Below, piece by piece: positions 41,083 through 50,248 of a stretch of 64,000 nucleotides of DNA. How positions within the stretch are numbered: position 1 is the first letter of the stretch; every line of letters starts with the position of its first letter. The notes under the pieces were generated by a model. The model was given only the letters and a program-made list of their open reading frames with translations. It did not search any database and was not told the DNA's origin. Both the position numbers and the translations under genes were made by a program. The stretch spans positions 62,001-126,000 of the forward strand of contig NZ_ATTQ01000017.1 in the NCBI RefSeq assembly GCF_000419765.1, in the 5' to 3' direction. Origin of the DNA: Rhizobium mongolense USDA 1844. Lineage in GTDB: Bacteria > Pseudomonadota > Alphaproteobacteria > Rhizobiales > Rhizobiaceae.

Positions 41083-43164
41083 TTAGTCGATGAAGACACC
41101 GACGCTTGCCGCACGGCCCATCGCGTCGATCACCGTCAGTTTCGAGTAGCCGCCACCATCCGGCATCCACTGGTTGATGCGGCGGCGAGAAAGATCGGGC
41201 AGCGGCTTGCCGTTTGCAAGCCAGCGGAACGGCGCCCGGCCGCCCTGCAGTTTCAGCATCAATGGCGACAGATCACCGCTTCTTGCGCCGAGGTCGACAT
41301 GCGCGCCCTCCGGTGGATAGACGATCTGCGGTGCCTGTTCGCGACTGGAAGTGGAAAGCAATCCGCTGGCATTTATCGAGAAACGCCGCTGGCTCACCGG
41401 CAGATCCGCCTGGGCGATGCGCACTGCGCCAGAGGGCGGGCGCGGCAAAGGTGTGGTTGCAATGCTCGACTTTGCAAAGGCCTCAAACAGGATAGGGGCT
41501 GCCGTGCCGTAACCGGTCGAACCCGGCACCGCGCCATTGTCCGGTCTTCCAACCCAGACACCGAGCACATACCGCCCATCGTAGCCAACTGACCATGCGT
41601 CGCGATAGCCGTAGCTGGTCCCCGTCTTGTAGGCGATGCCGCGCTGCGGGGCGCCTGCCGGTGGGATGACGCTGGAAAGAATATCCGAAACATTCCAAAC
41701 GGCGACCGGCTCCAGCAATGGCTCTCCGTCTATCTTGCCGGGCTTTGCAGTTACGCCGTCGCCGATGCGAACCGGCTCGCCCTTGTTGGCAAGCGCCGTA
41801 TAAAGCTGCACGAGGTCTTTCAACGTGATGCCTACGCCGCCGAGCCCGATCGCCAGACCGGGCGCTTCGTTCGGCGGCAGGATGGGGCGAACGCCGGCGC
41901 GGCGGAAGCGCACCAAAAGCCGCGCCGGATTGACGGCGTCAAGCAGCCTGACGGCCGGCACATTCAACGAAAGCTGCAATGCCTCGCGGACTGTTACGTC
42001 GCCTTGATAGCTCATGTCGAAATTGCGCGGCCGGTAACCGAAGAAATCGGCCGGCCGGTCCTCAATGATCGTTTCCTGGCTGACCAGTCCCTGCTCGAAG
42101 GCAAGACCATAGATGAAGGGTTTCAGTGTCGAGCCGGGCGAGCGGCTGACACGCGTCATGTCGATCCAGCCGGAACGGCTCGCATCGAAATAGTCCGCCG
42201 AGCCCACTTCGCCGACGATTTCGCCGGTGCGCGCATCGGCCATCACCATTGCGAGAGAAAGCTTCGGACGAAGGTTCATCGCGGCACTTTTCGCCGTTGC
42301 TTCGAGCCCTGCCTGTATCTGCTTCTTCAGCGTCGTGCGATGCTCGCGCTCGTTCGGCTTGCTGCGAAGTGCTGCTTCGGCCAAATGCGCGGCCAGGACT
42401 GGAAGCTGCATGCGCGTTGCCGGAACGAGTGTCGCCTCGGCGCGCTCGGCCTCTCCCTCGCCGATGGCTTCGGCCACGGCGGCGCGCTTCAGAACGCGTT
42501 TTCGTGCCGCTTCCGCTGCCGCCAGATTCCTGTCGGGGCGTCGTCGTTCAGGAAGCTGGGGGAGGGCAACGAGGAGGGCCGCCTGCGCCACCGTCAGCCG
42601 CTTCGGCTCCTTGCCGAAATAGGCAAGGCTTGCGGCACGCACGCCTTCCAGATTGCCGCCATAGGGCGCATGCGTCAGATAAAGATCGAGGATCTCTTTC
42701 TTCGAAAGCCGCCGCTCGATCTGGACGGCGCGTATCACCTGCAGGATTTTCGCCGAAAGCGAACGCCCGGTGCGCGGTTCGATCAGCCGCGCTACCTGCA
42801 TGGAAAGCGTCGAGGCGCCGGAAACGATGCGGCCGTTGGTGACCAGCTGCAGGCCCGCGCGCCCGATTGCCAGCGGATCGATGCCGTGATGCTCGTAGAA
42901 GCGCCGGTCCTCATAGGCGATCAGCATGCGCATGAATTGCGGGTCGACATCCGCGACAGTGGTTTTCAGACGCCAACGGCCTTCCAGCGTCGCAAAGGCG
43001 CGCAGCAACTGACCATCGGCATCGAGCACTTCGGCCGAAACCGCACCGGTCCTTTCGAGGGGCGGCGGAAAGACCCTGTCGGCAGTGTCCAGCGCGAAGA
43101 TAACCGAGCCGGCAAGAATGAAACCGGCCGCAGTTCCAATCGTGAGCTTGCGCCAGAGCCGCAT
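41083..43164 (-). CDS. pbpC: Penicillin-binding protein 1C, PbpC
   Basis: Bifunctional peptidoglycan synthase of 693 residues, anchored by one N-terminal helix (LTIGTAAGFILAGSVIFAL). The GT51 glycosyltransferase domain carries the EDRRFYEHHGIDPLA motif near residue 88 and the GASTLSMQVARL motif near 118. The transpeptidase domain has SPGSTLKP near 343 (catalytic serine and lysine), SLN near 398 and KTGTSYGYRDAW near 511. The C-terminus, QIVYPPEGAHVDLG onward, is the PbpC-type terminal domain. It overlaps the stop of the alpha-2-macroglobulin gene by one base; PbpC and bacterial alpha-2-macroglobulin are a known partner pair thought to repair breaches in the cell wall. Confidence 0.94.
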   Translation of the reverse strand: MRLWRKLTIGTAAGFILAGSVIFALDTADRVFPPPLERTGAVSAEVLDADGQLLRAFATLEGRWRLKTTVADVDPQFMRMLIAYEDRRFYEHHGIDPLAIGRAGLQLVTNGRIVSGASTLSMQVARLIEPRTGRSLSAKILQVIRAVQIERRLSKKEILDLYLTHAPYGGNLEGVRAASLAYFGKEPKRLTVAQAALLVALPQLPERRRPDRNLAAAEAARKRVLKRAAVAEAIGEGEAERAEATLVPATRMQLPVLAAHLAEAALRSKPNEREHRTTLKKQIQAGLEATAKSAAMNLRPKLSLAMVMADARTGEIVGEVGSADYFDASRSGWIDMTRVSRSPGSTLKPFIYGLAFEQGLVSQETIIEDRPADFFGYRPRNFDMSYQGDVTVREALQLSLNVPAVRLLDAVNPARLLVRFRRAGVRPILPPNEAPGLAIGLGGVGITLKDLVQLYTALANKGEPVRIGDGVTAKPGKIDGEPLLEPVAVWNVSDILSSVIPPAGAPQRGIAYKTGTSYGYRDAWSVGYDGRYVLGVWVGRPDNGAVPGSTGYGTAAPILFEAFAKSSIATTPLPRPPSGAVRIAQADLPVSQRRFSINASGLLSTSSREQAPQIVYPPEGAHVDLGARSGDLSPLMLKLQGGRAPFRWLANGKPLPDLSRRRINQWMPDGGGYSKLTVIDAMGRAASVGVFID

Positions 43165-46100
43165 TATCGTGCTGCGACAACCTCCATCTTGCCGGTCGCC
43201 GTGCGAGCCGAATATTCGGGGCGGTACATATCTTCAACGGTTGCCGCCGGATGGTCATAAACGCCCGGGGTGACGGCCCGCACGATATAGGCGACGTTGA
43301 TTTCACGGTTGTCGTCCGAAGTCCGGTTGAGGGCCGCAACGAAGCGATCGTTGTGGAATTCGGTGTGCGCCGCCGTCTGTTCGCCGATCCAGTCGAAATT
43401 GGTGAGCTGAGCGCTGTCGACCAGGCTCGGATTGTCGATCTGGAGGCCCGCAGGCAGCAGATCGGTCATGACGATACGCGACGGCCAGGCGTTGGTTTCG
43501 GTCACGTGCAGCACCACCACATAACGCTCATTCTGCTGCGCCTCACTGATATTCACCGGCTCGCCATCAAGCGTGTAATAGGTGCGCTCGATGGCAAATC
43601 CGTTGCCGCCGGCAGGCAGCGGCGTGGCGGGTGCTGCGACTGTCGTGACGACCGCCGATACCGGATCGGTCATGGCGCTCGTCAGCGTCAGGGGATTGTT
43701 CATCAGCGCGTCGCCGCTCATCTTCGCCATGTAGGCACCGGTATGCAGCGCGCCGTTGACGTCCACCTTCAGCGAATCATCGCCGCTCTGGATCGCGCGC
43801 GCGGCAAGCAGCGTCCAGGCCTGCTCCTGGGTGCTCGTCCACTTGCTGCGGTCCCATTCCCTGCCGACGGCCTTTGCCAGTTCCGGAATGACTGGCGGGA
43901 CAGGGCGGCTTTCGGCCGCAAGTGCCAGGATGGCCGCACCGTCGCGCAGGATCGAGCCGTAGTCGGTGCGCGAAAGATTGACGCGATGAACGATGGAATC
44001 CTCGGTCATCTGCAAAGCGTCAACGAAGATATTCTTCGAACGCGTCGCATCTCCGTAAAGTGCCAGTGCCGCGGCGATATGCGCTTTGGCAAGCGGCGTC
44101 GGGAAGTCGTTGATCATCGTGTCGGCGTAGTAGCGCAGATCGCTGATCGAGGCCTTCCTGTTGCGGGCAAGAACATAGATTGCATAGGCAATTTGATCGC
44201 CTTGCGTCTTGACGTCAACGTCGTAGCTCAGCGCGTTCTGCAGGTTCTCGAGCGCCTGGACCAGCGCACGGTCGGGCACGTCGTACTTCTCCTCACGCGC
44301 CCTCGTCAGGAAATCCGTGACATAGGAATCGAGCCAGAGGTCGCCCGAATCCGGTCCCCAAAGGCCGAAGCTGCCCGCCGATGCCTGATAGGACAGCACA
44401 CGATAGATCGCATCCTGGACCCGCTTCTTGACGTCTGCATCGTCTTCGAGCCCGTTTTGTTTTGAAAGCTCGCTGAGATAAAGAAGCGGCAGCGCGCGGC
44501 TCGTTGTCTGTTCGGCGCAGCCGAAAGGATAACGGTCGAGTGACATCAGCAGTGCGGGAATGTCGAAGGCGGCCGAACGCGTGACGCTGACGCTGACCGA
44601 GGCGCCTGGCAGAACGCTGTTGGCCAGAAGTTCCTTGTCGACCCTCAGTTTCGCCCCCGGTTTTAAGGCGATGACGCGCCTTTCGGTCACGGGCAGTGAC
44701 GATGGGCGGACCGGTACGTCGACCGTCTGATCAAGCGACAGTCCGGATGCATCCGACAGGTTGATCGAAACAGCGCCGTTGCCGGGCTGCTTGCCGATCA
44801 CCGACAGCGTGAAGTCGGATTTCGCGCCGGCATCCAGACGGATCGTCCGCGAAGCTGCGGTCTCCTCGATCCCGACGGCTTCGTTGCCGGTCAGCTGCAG
44901 TTTGAAATCGCCGGCCGGCACATCTGTATTGGCGATGTCGAGGCGCAGTTCCGCCTTGTCGCCAGGCGCCAGGAATTTCGGCAGACTGGCGGTGACGACC
45001 ACCGGATCGCGGATGACGATATCCTTGACGCCGTGCCCGACTCCATCCTTCGACCAGGCAACGGCCATGACACGCGCCGTGCCGTTGAATTGTGGAATGT
45101 CGAAACTGACATTCGCCTTTCCATCGGCGTCAAGCTTCACCGGACCCGAGAAGAAGGCGACGAGCTTTTGCGTCGGCGGGCTGCCCTGCAGCGCCACCGC
45201 GCCACCATCGCCGCCGGTTCTGAGCTTGCCTGTCGCGCCGAGCGAACCGTCAATCAGGCGGCCATAGAGGTCGCGGATTTCAAGACCGAGCTGGCGCTGG
45301 CCGAAATACCAGTCCTCGGGATTGGGCGCCTCGTAGCGCGTCAGGTTGAGAATGCCGACATCGACGGCCGCAACCGTGACATAAGCATCGTCATTGGCTC
45401 CAGCACCGGTCACCGCAAGGCTGATGTTCAGCGGTGCGCGCGGCAGCATCTTTTCCGGTGCATCGACTACGACCTGCAGCGCGCGCTGCTCGGGATCGAC
45501 CGTCAGCCATTTGATGCCGATCGAGCGCATCGGCATATGGCTGTCCTGTGCGTCGCCCGGACGGAAGAGGGTTGCTGTCACATAGGCGCCAGCGCCCCAT
45601 TCGGCGGTGACTGGGATCTCCACCTCGCCCCCAGTCTCACCGATCGTCGCATTTTGTACCGCAACGAGGTTTTCCGTCCCGGCCGTTACCATCAACTCGC
45701 CGCCATAACGGGAAGAAACCTTGAGCTTCGCCGTCTCGCCGATCTTGTAGCTCTCTTTGTCGAGCGCGATCTCGAGGCCGTCCGGCGTTTCGGTCGAGAC
45801 AGCCTCCACCATCCAGCCGGCGTCGAATTCGACACTTGATGTCGGGCCGTCCGCGTTTGGGCTTTCGACTTCAAGTCGGTAGCGGCCCCAGCCAACCTGG
45901 GACGCTATCTTGCCGCCATCCAAGCCGGCATCAGTCGTGCCGCTGGCAAGCTGGCGCGCATTGAAAGCGGTTTCGTATTTCCATGCCGTGCCTTCCCGAT
46001 ACCATTGGTATTCGCGCTCAAGGAGCGAGAGCTTCCAGCGCAGCCCCTTCATTTCCTGCTTCTGGCCGTCGGCCGAGACGCCGATCACGTTGAAGCTGGC

Positions 46101-48632
46101 GATCGAATTCTCGGCTATATCGCCTGCAAATTCAGGCTTGATGCCGATCATCGGTCCCTGGTTTTTGACCGGGATCACCAGCGAGCGCTCCAACGCCCGG
46201 CCGCCCGATTCTTGCATGCGGATATAGACCGTCGCGTTCAACAACTGCGTGGTTGCGGGAAGATCACCGACCGCAAGATCGGTCGTTGCTTGGCCGTTCT
46301 CGTCCAATTCCGGCAGGCCTTCGATCGCCTGGCGGCTTTCCTCGTTCGCCTCTTCGTCAGAAAGACCAAAGACGTAACCCGGGAAGGATTGGCTTTCGCG
46401 CGTCGGCTTGATGACGACATCGCCTTCGAGTGTCAGGCCGGCTGCCGGCGCGCCGTAGAGATATTTGCCGCTGATAAAGATCGTTGCCGGCGTATCGGGA
46501 CCGATTTCCTTGGCTTCTGTCTTCAGCTCCAGGTCGGTGCGATCGGGAACGAAATCGTCGACGAGGAATGTTCTGGTGCCGATCGGCAACCCCTTGGGGT
46601 CGGTATGGACGTTCATTGTCCAGCTGCCGCGCATGGCATTTTCCTGGATCGGGAGATCGATCAAATAGCCGCCGACGTCGCTGCTTTGCCGGACGATGCG
46701 CCGGTCTTCGACGCCATCGGGCCGCATGAAGATGAAGGTCAGCGGCAGCTTCTCGATCGCCTTTCCATCCGTATCGCGGGCAAGCGCGGTGGCATGCACG
46801 GTTTCGCCCACTCGATAGATCCCGCGCTCGGTCCAGGTCATGACATCGATCGCTCCGGGCGAGGCTCGTCCTGTCACGCCGCGATCGGACAAGTCGAAGC
46901 CTGCGCGCGTCATATCGAGGAAGACGTAGTCAGACGCCCCGTTGCGAGCAGCCAGGACGGCTGGCGTGAGTGCTGCCGTGCCGCGCAGCAGCCCGGCAGT
47001 GAAGGTGGCTCGGCCGTTTTCATCCGTCGTCGCGGTACCCAGGACTTCGTTGTTCTTGGCAAGCAGTTGCAGCTCGACACCGGCGATCGGCTTGGCGGAA
47101 GAGAGCGAGCGGGTAAAGACGTTGAGCCCGTCGGTTCCGGCGTAGGTCGTAACGCCGATATCGGAAACGACGAACCATTGTGTCGCCTTGGAATCCCACT
47201 CGTTTTCCGGCTTGTCGGCAGGCGAGGCGATCAGCACATAGATGCCCGGCCTGCGCTCGGGCAAGGCTTCATCAACGGGGAAGCTGGTAACGATATCCTT
47301 GTTAAGATCGTTGGCGATCTCGATCAAACCCTGCCACACGAGCTCGCCGCTTTCATCCTGAATGCGCTGCGCGCTATAGCCGTCGAGCTGCGTCAGAAAC
47401 TGTGAACTGGTGAGAAGCGGAGCAATACCGCGATCGCCAATGCGGTAGAGCTTGAGGTTGGCAGTTTCGATATTGACGCTGACGAGCGGAATGCCGCGGC
47501 GCGCCGTCGAAGGCAGCACGAAGCTGTCGCCGGTAAACCGCACCATTTGACTGCGGTCCTTGACATAGACATCGAGGCTGACGGGTGCGTCCAGGACCTC
47601 GTCGACGGAAGAGGGAAGACCGGTGCGGAAGCTAATCTTGTAGGTTTCCCCGTGAACCAGGCCCTCGATGCAGATCTGCTTGTCCTTGGCTTCGAGCGCA
47701 CTGGGGGGTTGTCCGTTCAGCGTCACGAACGGTGTATAGTCGACCGTCTTGACGAGGGATTCCGAGAAGGTCACGCAGGCACGCGGCGTTGCGCTGTCGG
47801 CATCGACATTGTGTTCGGTGATGCGGAAGCCCTGTTCCGACTTGAGCTTGAGATAGGCCGCCTGGACTTCCCTGGAGCTTGCCAGCGCAAGGCTTGCCTT
47901 ATAGGCGTTGAGGGCCGCGCGGAAATTCGAATTCTTGGCGAGCGAGGTCGCAAGCACGGCAAGAGCATCGGCCCGCTTTGAGGCTGTGCGCGTCAGTTCG
48001 TAACCGTTCAACCCATCGAGAAGTGCCTGGCCGAAGGCCTGGCTGCCGGTGCCGCCGCGCGAATTTGCGGCGCGGGCCGTCTCCAGCCAGAGATCGGCAT
48101 CGCCGGGCGTCAGCGCCAGCGCGCGATGAAAAGCGTCGATCGCGCTTGCGAGGTTGTTGGCGGTAAGATCAAGGCGCGCCGTTGCAGTCAGGCTGTCGAC
48201 GGTCTGGCCCGGCTGAGCGTCGGTGAGCGCCAGATTGGCCTTGAAGTCGCGCGCTTGTTGGATGATGTCTTCCGAGAGAAAGCTGAGGCGAGGGGGCGCG
48301 CCGATATCGGGCTCGCGCGGTCCGGCCGCTGTTTCGACGATCCGACCGGCAATTGCGCCTGGAAAAGCGTTCATCGTCTTGAAGTCGGACTTCAGGAAAC
48401 ACCATTTCACCTTCGGGTTATAGGTGAACGCCTTGCAGCTCTTGTCGCCAATGCACGAGGTCTTGCATTGTTCAAGGGAAACGTTCTGTTCCGTCCGCAG
48501 ATCAAAGCCGAAGAAGTCGGCGTCCTTGATCGTCTGGATATCGCGCTTCGTCTCCGCAGCTGTCGCGGGAGGGCTGGCCGCGATGGCAAAAAATGCAATG
48601 GCGGCGGATGCGAAAAACGAGCGTACAGACAT
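43164..48632 (-). CDS. Bacterial alpha-2-macroglobulin family protein with PAN/Apple domain
   Basis: A 1822-residue periplasmic or envelope protein. A signal peptide (SVRSFFASAAIAFFAIAASP) precedes a PAN/Apple-like cysteine module (residues about 35-90, QCKTSCIGDKSCKAFTYN). Helical repeat-like segments (about 130-240) follow, then a string of macroglobulin (MG) domains including the A2M bait-type region. The thioester motif CAEQ sits in YPFGCAEQTTSRALPLLYL near residue 1370, then the thioester domain and C-terminal MG domain. Thioester members trap attacking proteases by covalent bonding. The start at ATG 48632 has GGGGGGAACC upstream. It is directly coupled to pbpC downstream. Codon use is normal and no frameshift is seen across 5.5 kb. 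Confidence 0.93.
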   Translation of the reverse strand: MSVRSFFASAAIAFFAIAASPPATAAETKRDIQTIKDADFFGFDLRTEQNVSLEQCKTSCIGDKSCKAFTYNPKVKWCFLKSDFKTMNAFPGAIAGRIVETAAGPREPDIGAPPRLSFLSEDIIQQARDFKANLALTDAQPGQTVDSLTATARLDLTANNLASAIDAFHRALALTPGDADLWLETARAANSRGGTGSQAFGQALLDGLNGYELTRTASKRADALAVLATSLAKNSNFRAALNAYKASLALASSREVQAAYLKLKSEQGFRITEHNVDADSATPRACVTFSESLVKTVDYTPFVTLNGQPPSALEAKDKQICIEGLVHGETYKISFRTGLPSSVDEVLDAPVSLDVYVKDRSQMVRFTGDSFVLPSTARRGIPLVSVNIETANLKLYRIGDRGIAPLLTSSQFLTQLDGYSAQRIQDESGELVWQGLIEIANDLNKDIVTSFPVDEALPERRPGIYVLIASPADKPENEWDSKATQWFVVSDIGVTTYAGTDGLNVFTRSLSSAKPIAGVELQLLAKNNEVLGTATTDENGRATFTAGLLRGTAALTPAVLAARNGASDYVFLDMTRAGFDLSDRGVTGRASPGAIDVMTWTERGIYRVGETVHATALARDTDGKAIEKLPLTFIFMRPDGVEDRRIVRQSSDVGGYLIDLPIQENAMRGSWTMNVHTDPKGLPIGTRTFLVDDFVPDRTDLELKTEAKEIGPDTPATIFISGKYLYGAPAAGLTLEGDVVIKPTRESQSFPGYVFGLSDEEANEESRQAIEGLPELDENGQATTDLAVGDLPATTQLLNATVYIRMQESGGRALERSLVIPVKNQGPMIGIKPEFAGDIAENSIASFNVIGVSADGQKQEMKGLRWKLSLLEREYQWYREGTAWKYETAFNARQLASGTTDAGLDGGKIASQVGWGRYRLEVESPNADGPTSSVEFDAGWMVEAVSTETPDGLEIALDKESYKIGETAKLKVSSRYGGELMVTAGTENLVAVQNATIGETGGEVEIPVTAEWGAGAYVTATLFRPGDAQDSHMPMRSIGIKWLTVDPEQRALQVVVDAPEKMLPRAPLNISLAVTGAGANDDAYVTVAAVDVGILNLTRYEAPNPEDWYFGQRQLGLEIRDLYGRLIDGSLGATGKLRTGGDGGAVALQGSPPTQKLVAFFSGPVKLDADGKANVSFDIPQFNGTARVMAVAWSKDGVGHGVKDIVIRDPVVVTASLPKFLAPGDKAELRLDIANTDVPAGDFKLQLTGNEAVGIEETAASRTIRLDAGAKSDFTLSVIGKQPGNGAVSINLSDASGLSLDQTVDVPVRPSSLPVTERRVIALKPGAKLRVDKELLANSVLPGASVSVSVTRSAAFDIPALLMSLDRYPFGCAEQTTSRALPLLYLSELSKQNGLEDDADVKKRVQDAIYRVLSYQASAGSFGLWGPDSGDLWLDSYVTDFLTRAREEKYDVPDRALVQALENLQNALSYDVDVKTQGDQIAYAIYVLARNRKASISDLRYYADTMINDFPTPLAKAHIAAALALYGDATRSKNIFVDALQMTEDSIVHRVNLSRTDYGSILRDGAAILALAAESRPVPPVIPELAKAVGREWDRSKWTSTQEQAWTLLAARAIQSGDDSLKVDVNGALHTGAYMAKMSGDALMNNPLTLTSAMTDPVSAVVTTVAAPATPLPAGGNGFAIERTYYTLDGEPVNISEAQQNERYVVVLHVTETNAWPSRIVMTDLLPAGLQIDNPSLVDSAQLTNFDWIGEQTAAHTEFHNDRFVAALNRTSDDNREINVAYIVRAVTPGVYDHPAATVEDMYRPEYSARTATGKMEVVAAR

Positions 48633-48938
48633 AGGTTCCCCCCGGTCGCTGGCGCTGGATTGGGGCACTCTCCTGCGGCCGAAAAGACTTGTCAATACAA
48701 CTTCAAATTTAGAGCTGCTTTTTATCAAAGGCTTACGTCGATTTTAATGTTTTATTAGTATTAACAATGACTTAATTAAAAAATAATGCGTATCGGCCCG
48801 GAACATATCCCGCCGTTGCCCGTTGTCCGGTCAAGTTCCGCCGGCCAAGGCCGACTGGTGCGAAGTTTCTCGCGTGCCCGGGCCGGCAAGGGCGTCTGGC
48901 CACGAATGTTTTGCGTAAGCTGGCTACAGGATAAACTC
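48633..48938. other. 306-bp divergent intergenic region with AT-rich core
   Basis: Between the alpha-2-macroglobulin and response-regulator genes. About 48695-48785 is unusually AT-rich for this genome (many TTTA and TTAA runs), which suggests leftward and rightward promoter elements. An EcfG-type promoter lies at 48800-48824. No gene is seen. Confidence 0.55.
48800..48824 (+). promoter_or_regulatory. EcfG/RpoE2-type general stress promoter
   Basis: GGAAC (48800-48804), exactly 16 bases, then CGTT (48821-48824) match the alphaproteobacterial general-stress sigma consensus GGAAC-N16/17-CGTT with no mismatch. It points at the receiver-only response regulator gene (start 48939), leaving a 5' leader of about 105 bases. 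Confidence 0.65.
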
Positions 48939-49337
48939 ATGAACCAGAGAGTATTGATCGTAGAGGACGAGTTCTTGATCGCCCTCGATCTTGAAGCAAC
49001 CGTTCAAGCCATGGGCATGGAAGTGACGGGGCTTGCCGCAAACAAGGAACAGGCATTGCGTTTTGCGCCGACGGCGGACGTCGCTTTTGTCGACGTCAAC
49101 CTGTCGGATGGTGCAACTGGGCCGGAAATCGGCCGCCGGCTGGCGGAAGACCACGGCATTGCCGTCGTCTTTATGACAGGCAACCCGGAGATGGTGGCAG
49201 GAGGCGTCAAGGGGACGCTCGGCGTCGTCAAAAAGCCGGTCAAGCCGTCCGTCGTCGAGCAGTCGCTGAAGTATGCCGTCGCACGCCGCACTGGCGCGCT
49301 CGCTGCCGTTCCGTCGCAGATGCTTGTCTTTGCCTGA
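48939..49337 (+). CDS. Single-domain response regulator (receiver only)
   Basis: A 132-residue protein that is almost entirely a CheY-like receiver. Acidic pocket residues are EDE in RVLIVEDEFLIALDLEATVQ (residues 4-23), the phospho-acceptor aspartate lies in VAFVDVNLSDGATG near residue 50, and the conserved threonine and lysine lie in VVFMTGNPEM (near 80) and VVKKPVKPS (near 99). No output domain follows. The ATG at 48939 with AGGA upstream is preferred to the frame's earlier ATG at 48786. It may take part in general-stress or chemotaxis phosphotransfer; the EcfG-type promoter upstream favours the former. Not proved. Confidence 0.9.
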   Translation: MNQRVLIVEDEFLIALDLEATVQAMGMEVTGLAANKEQALRFAPTADVAFVDVNLSDGATGPEIGRRLAEDHGIAVVFMTGNPEMVAGGVKGTLGVVKKPVKPSVVEQSLKYAVARRTGALAAVPSQMLVFA

Positions 49338-49340
49338 CGC

Positions 49341-50036
49341 TCAGCCGCTGACGGCCGCAAGATCTGGCCGCTCGGGGGATGTCGCCGTGCCGTAGGCGCG
49401 AAGGAACGTCCTGACCGCATTGCGGGCGGCACTTTCGAGTTGCTCATCGCTCGGCGTTTGCCCGAACAACATCATGATCTGCAGATCCGCATTCCCGAGA
49501 GCGAGGAATTGCCGTGCCGCCACATCGAAGTCCTCGATCTTTAGCGCACCACTGGCGCTCAACCGCGCAAACAGAGCACCGAGCGCGGAAATGATCCGGC
49601 CCGGGCCCTGCTGGCGCCAGGTCTCGAAAAGATGCGGATAGCGCTCACCTTCGTTCTGGACGAGACGGCGCAGGAACTTTCCGTCCTGGTTGCAGATGCA
49701 GTTCTTGTTGATCCGGATCGCAAAGGCGACAAGGTCTTCTTCCAAATTGTCGGCATTGACCGGAAACGTTGCCAGCATCGAAAAAATCATCGAATTGGCG
49801 CGCTTCAGCACGTCGTCTACGACGGCGACGAACAAAGTCTCTTTCTCGCAATAGTGATTATAGATCGTTTGGCGCGAGACATTGGCCTCTACCGCAATCT
49901 CGTCGATGCTTGCCCCTGCAAAGCCCTGGCGGCAGAATACATCCGCGGCTGCTTCCAGTATGGAAGCGCGCTTCTTGAACTGGCCGCGCTGGGACGGCCC
50001 ATCCACTCTCTTTTCGGGTGGCGCGAGATTTTTCAT
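49341..50036 (-). CDS. TetR family repressor, probable regulator of the adjacent efflux gene
   Basis: A 231-residue TetR-type regulator. The helix-turn-helix (FKKRASILEAAADVFCRQGF and SIDEIAVEANVSRQTIYNHY, about residues 20-65) is standard, followed by a TetR_C-like ligand domain. It is divergent from the MFS gene at 50249. I prefer ATG 50036, as the further ATG at 50075 would place the first codons inside the operator palindrome (50065-50082). The pairing with a drug exporter is the usual TetR/efflux arrangement, and self-repression is likely. The ligand is unknown. Confidence 0.87.
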   Translation of the reverse strand: MKNLAPPEKRVDGPSQRGQFKKRASILEAAADVFCRQGFAGASIDEIAVEANVSRQTIYNHYCEKETLFVAVVDDVLKRANSMIFSMLATFPVNADNLEEDLVAFAIRINKNCICNQDGKFLRRLVQNEGERYPHLFETWRQQGPGRIISALGALFARLSASGALKIEDFDVAARQFLALGNADLQIMMLFGQTPSDEQLESAARNAVRTFLRAYGTATSPERPDLAAVSG

Positions 50037-50064
50037 CGCTCTAAGGATAATGCGTCTTGACGTT

Positions 50065-50096
50065 TTAGACAACACTGTCTAATTTTACACGCGTGT
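50065..50096. promoter_or_regulatory. TetR-type operator palindromes between tetR and MFS genes
   Basis: TTAGACA and TGTCTAA flank a four-base centre at 50065-50082 (7-base arms, 18-bp dyad). A second perfect palindrome, ACACGCGTGT, lies at 50087-50096. Both sit in the 212-bp divergent space between the TetR gene and the efflux gene, so the first is the probable TetR operator. Confidence 0.65.
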
Positions 50097-50248
50097 CCAA
50101 AATACTTGACACGTCGGTTCGCATTCGCTGACGCTTCTCCCAAGCGCGTCGCGGGTTGCAGCCGCCCCTCATTTGAACCCTTCGAGAGCAACGCGGCGGA
50201 GAGACCTAGTCCGCTTCCTTCGCTGCGCATTTATGAGAGATCATCAAA

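Noticed and set aside
42004..43260. A 418-codon plus-strand frame opposite pbpC
   Set aside because: It is the antisense shadow of the well-supported pbpC gene; GC-rich DNA gives long open antisense frames. The translation has no family-like motifs.
46005..47405. A 466-codon plus-strand frame opposite the alpha-2-macroglobulin gene
   Set aside because: Antisense to a clear coding region, with arginine-rich, repetitive composition and no ribosome site.
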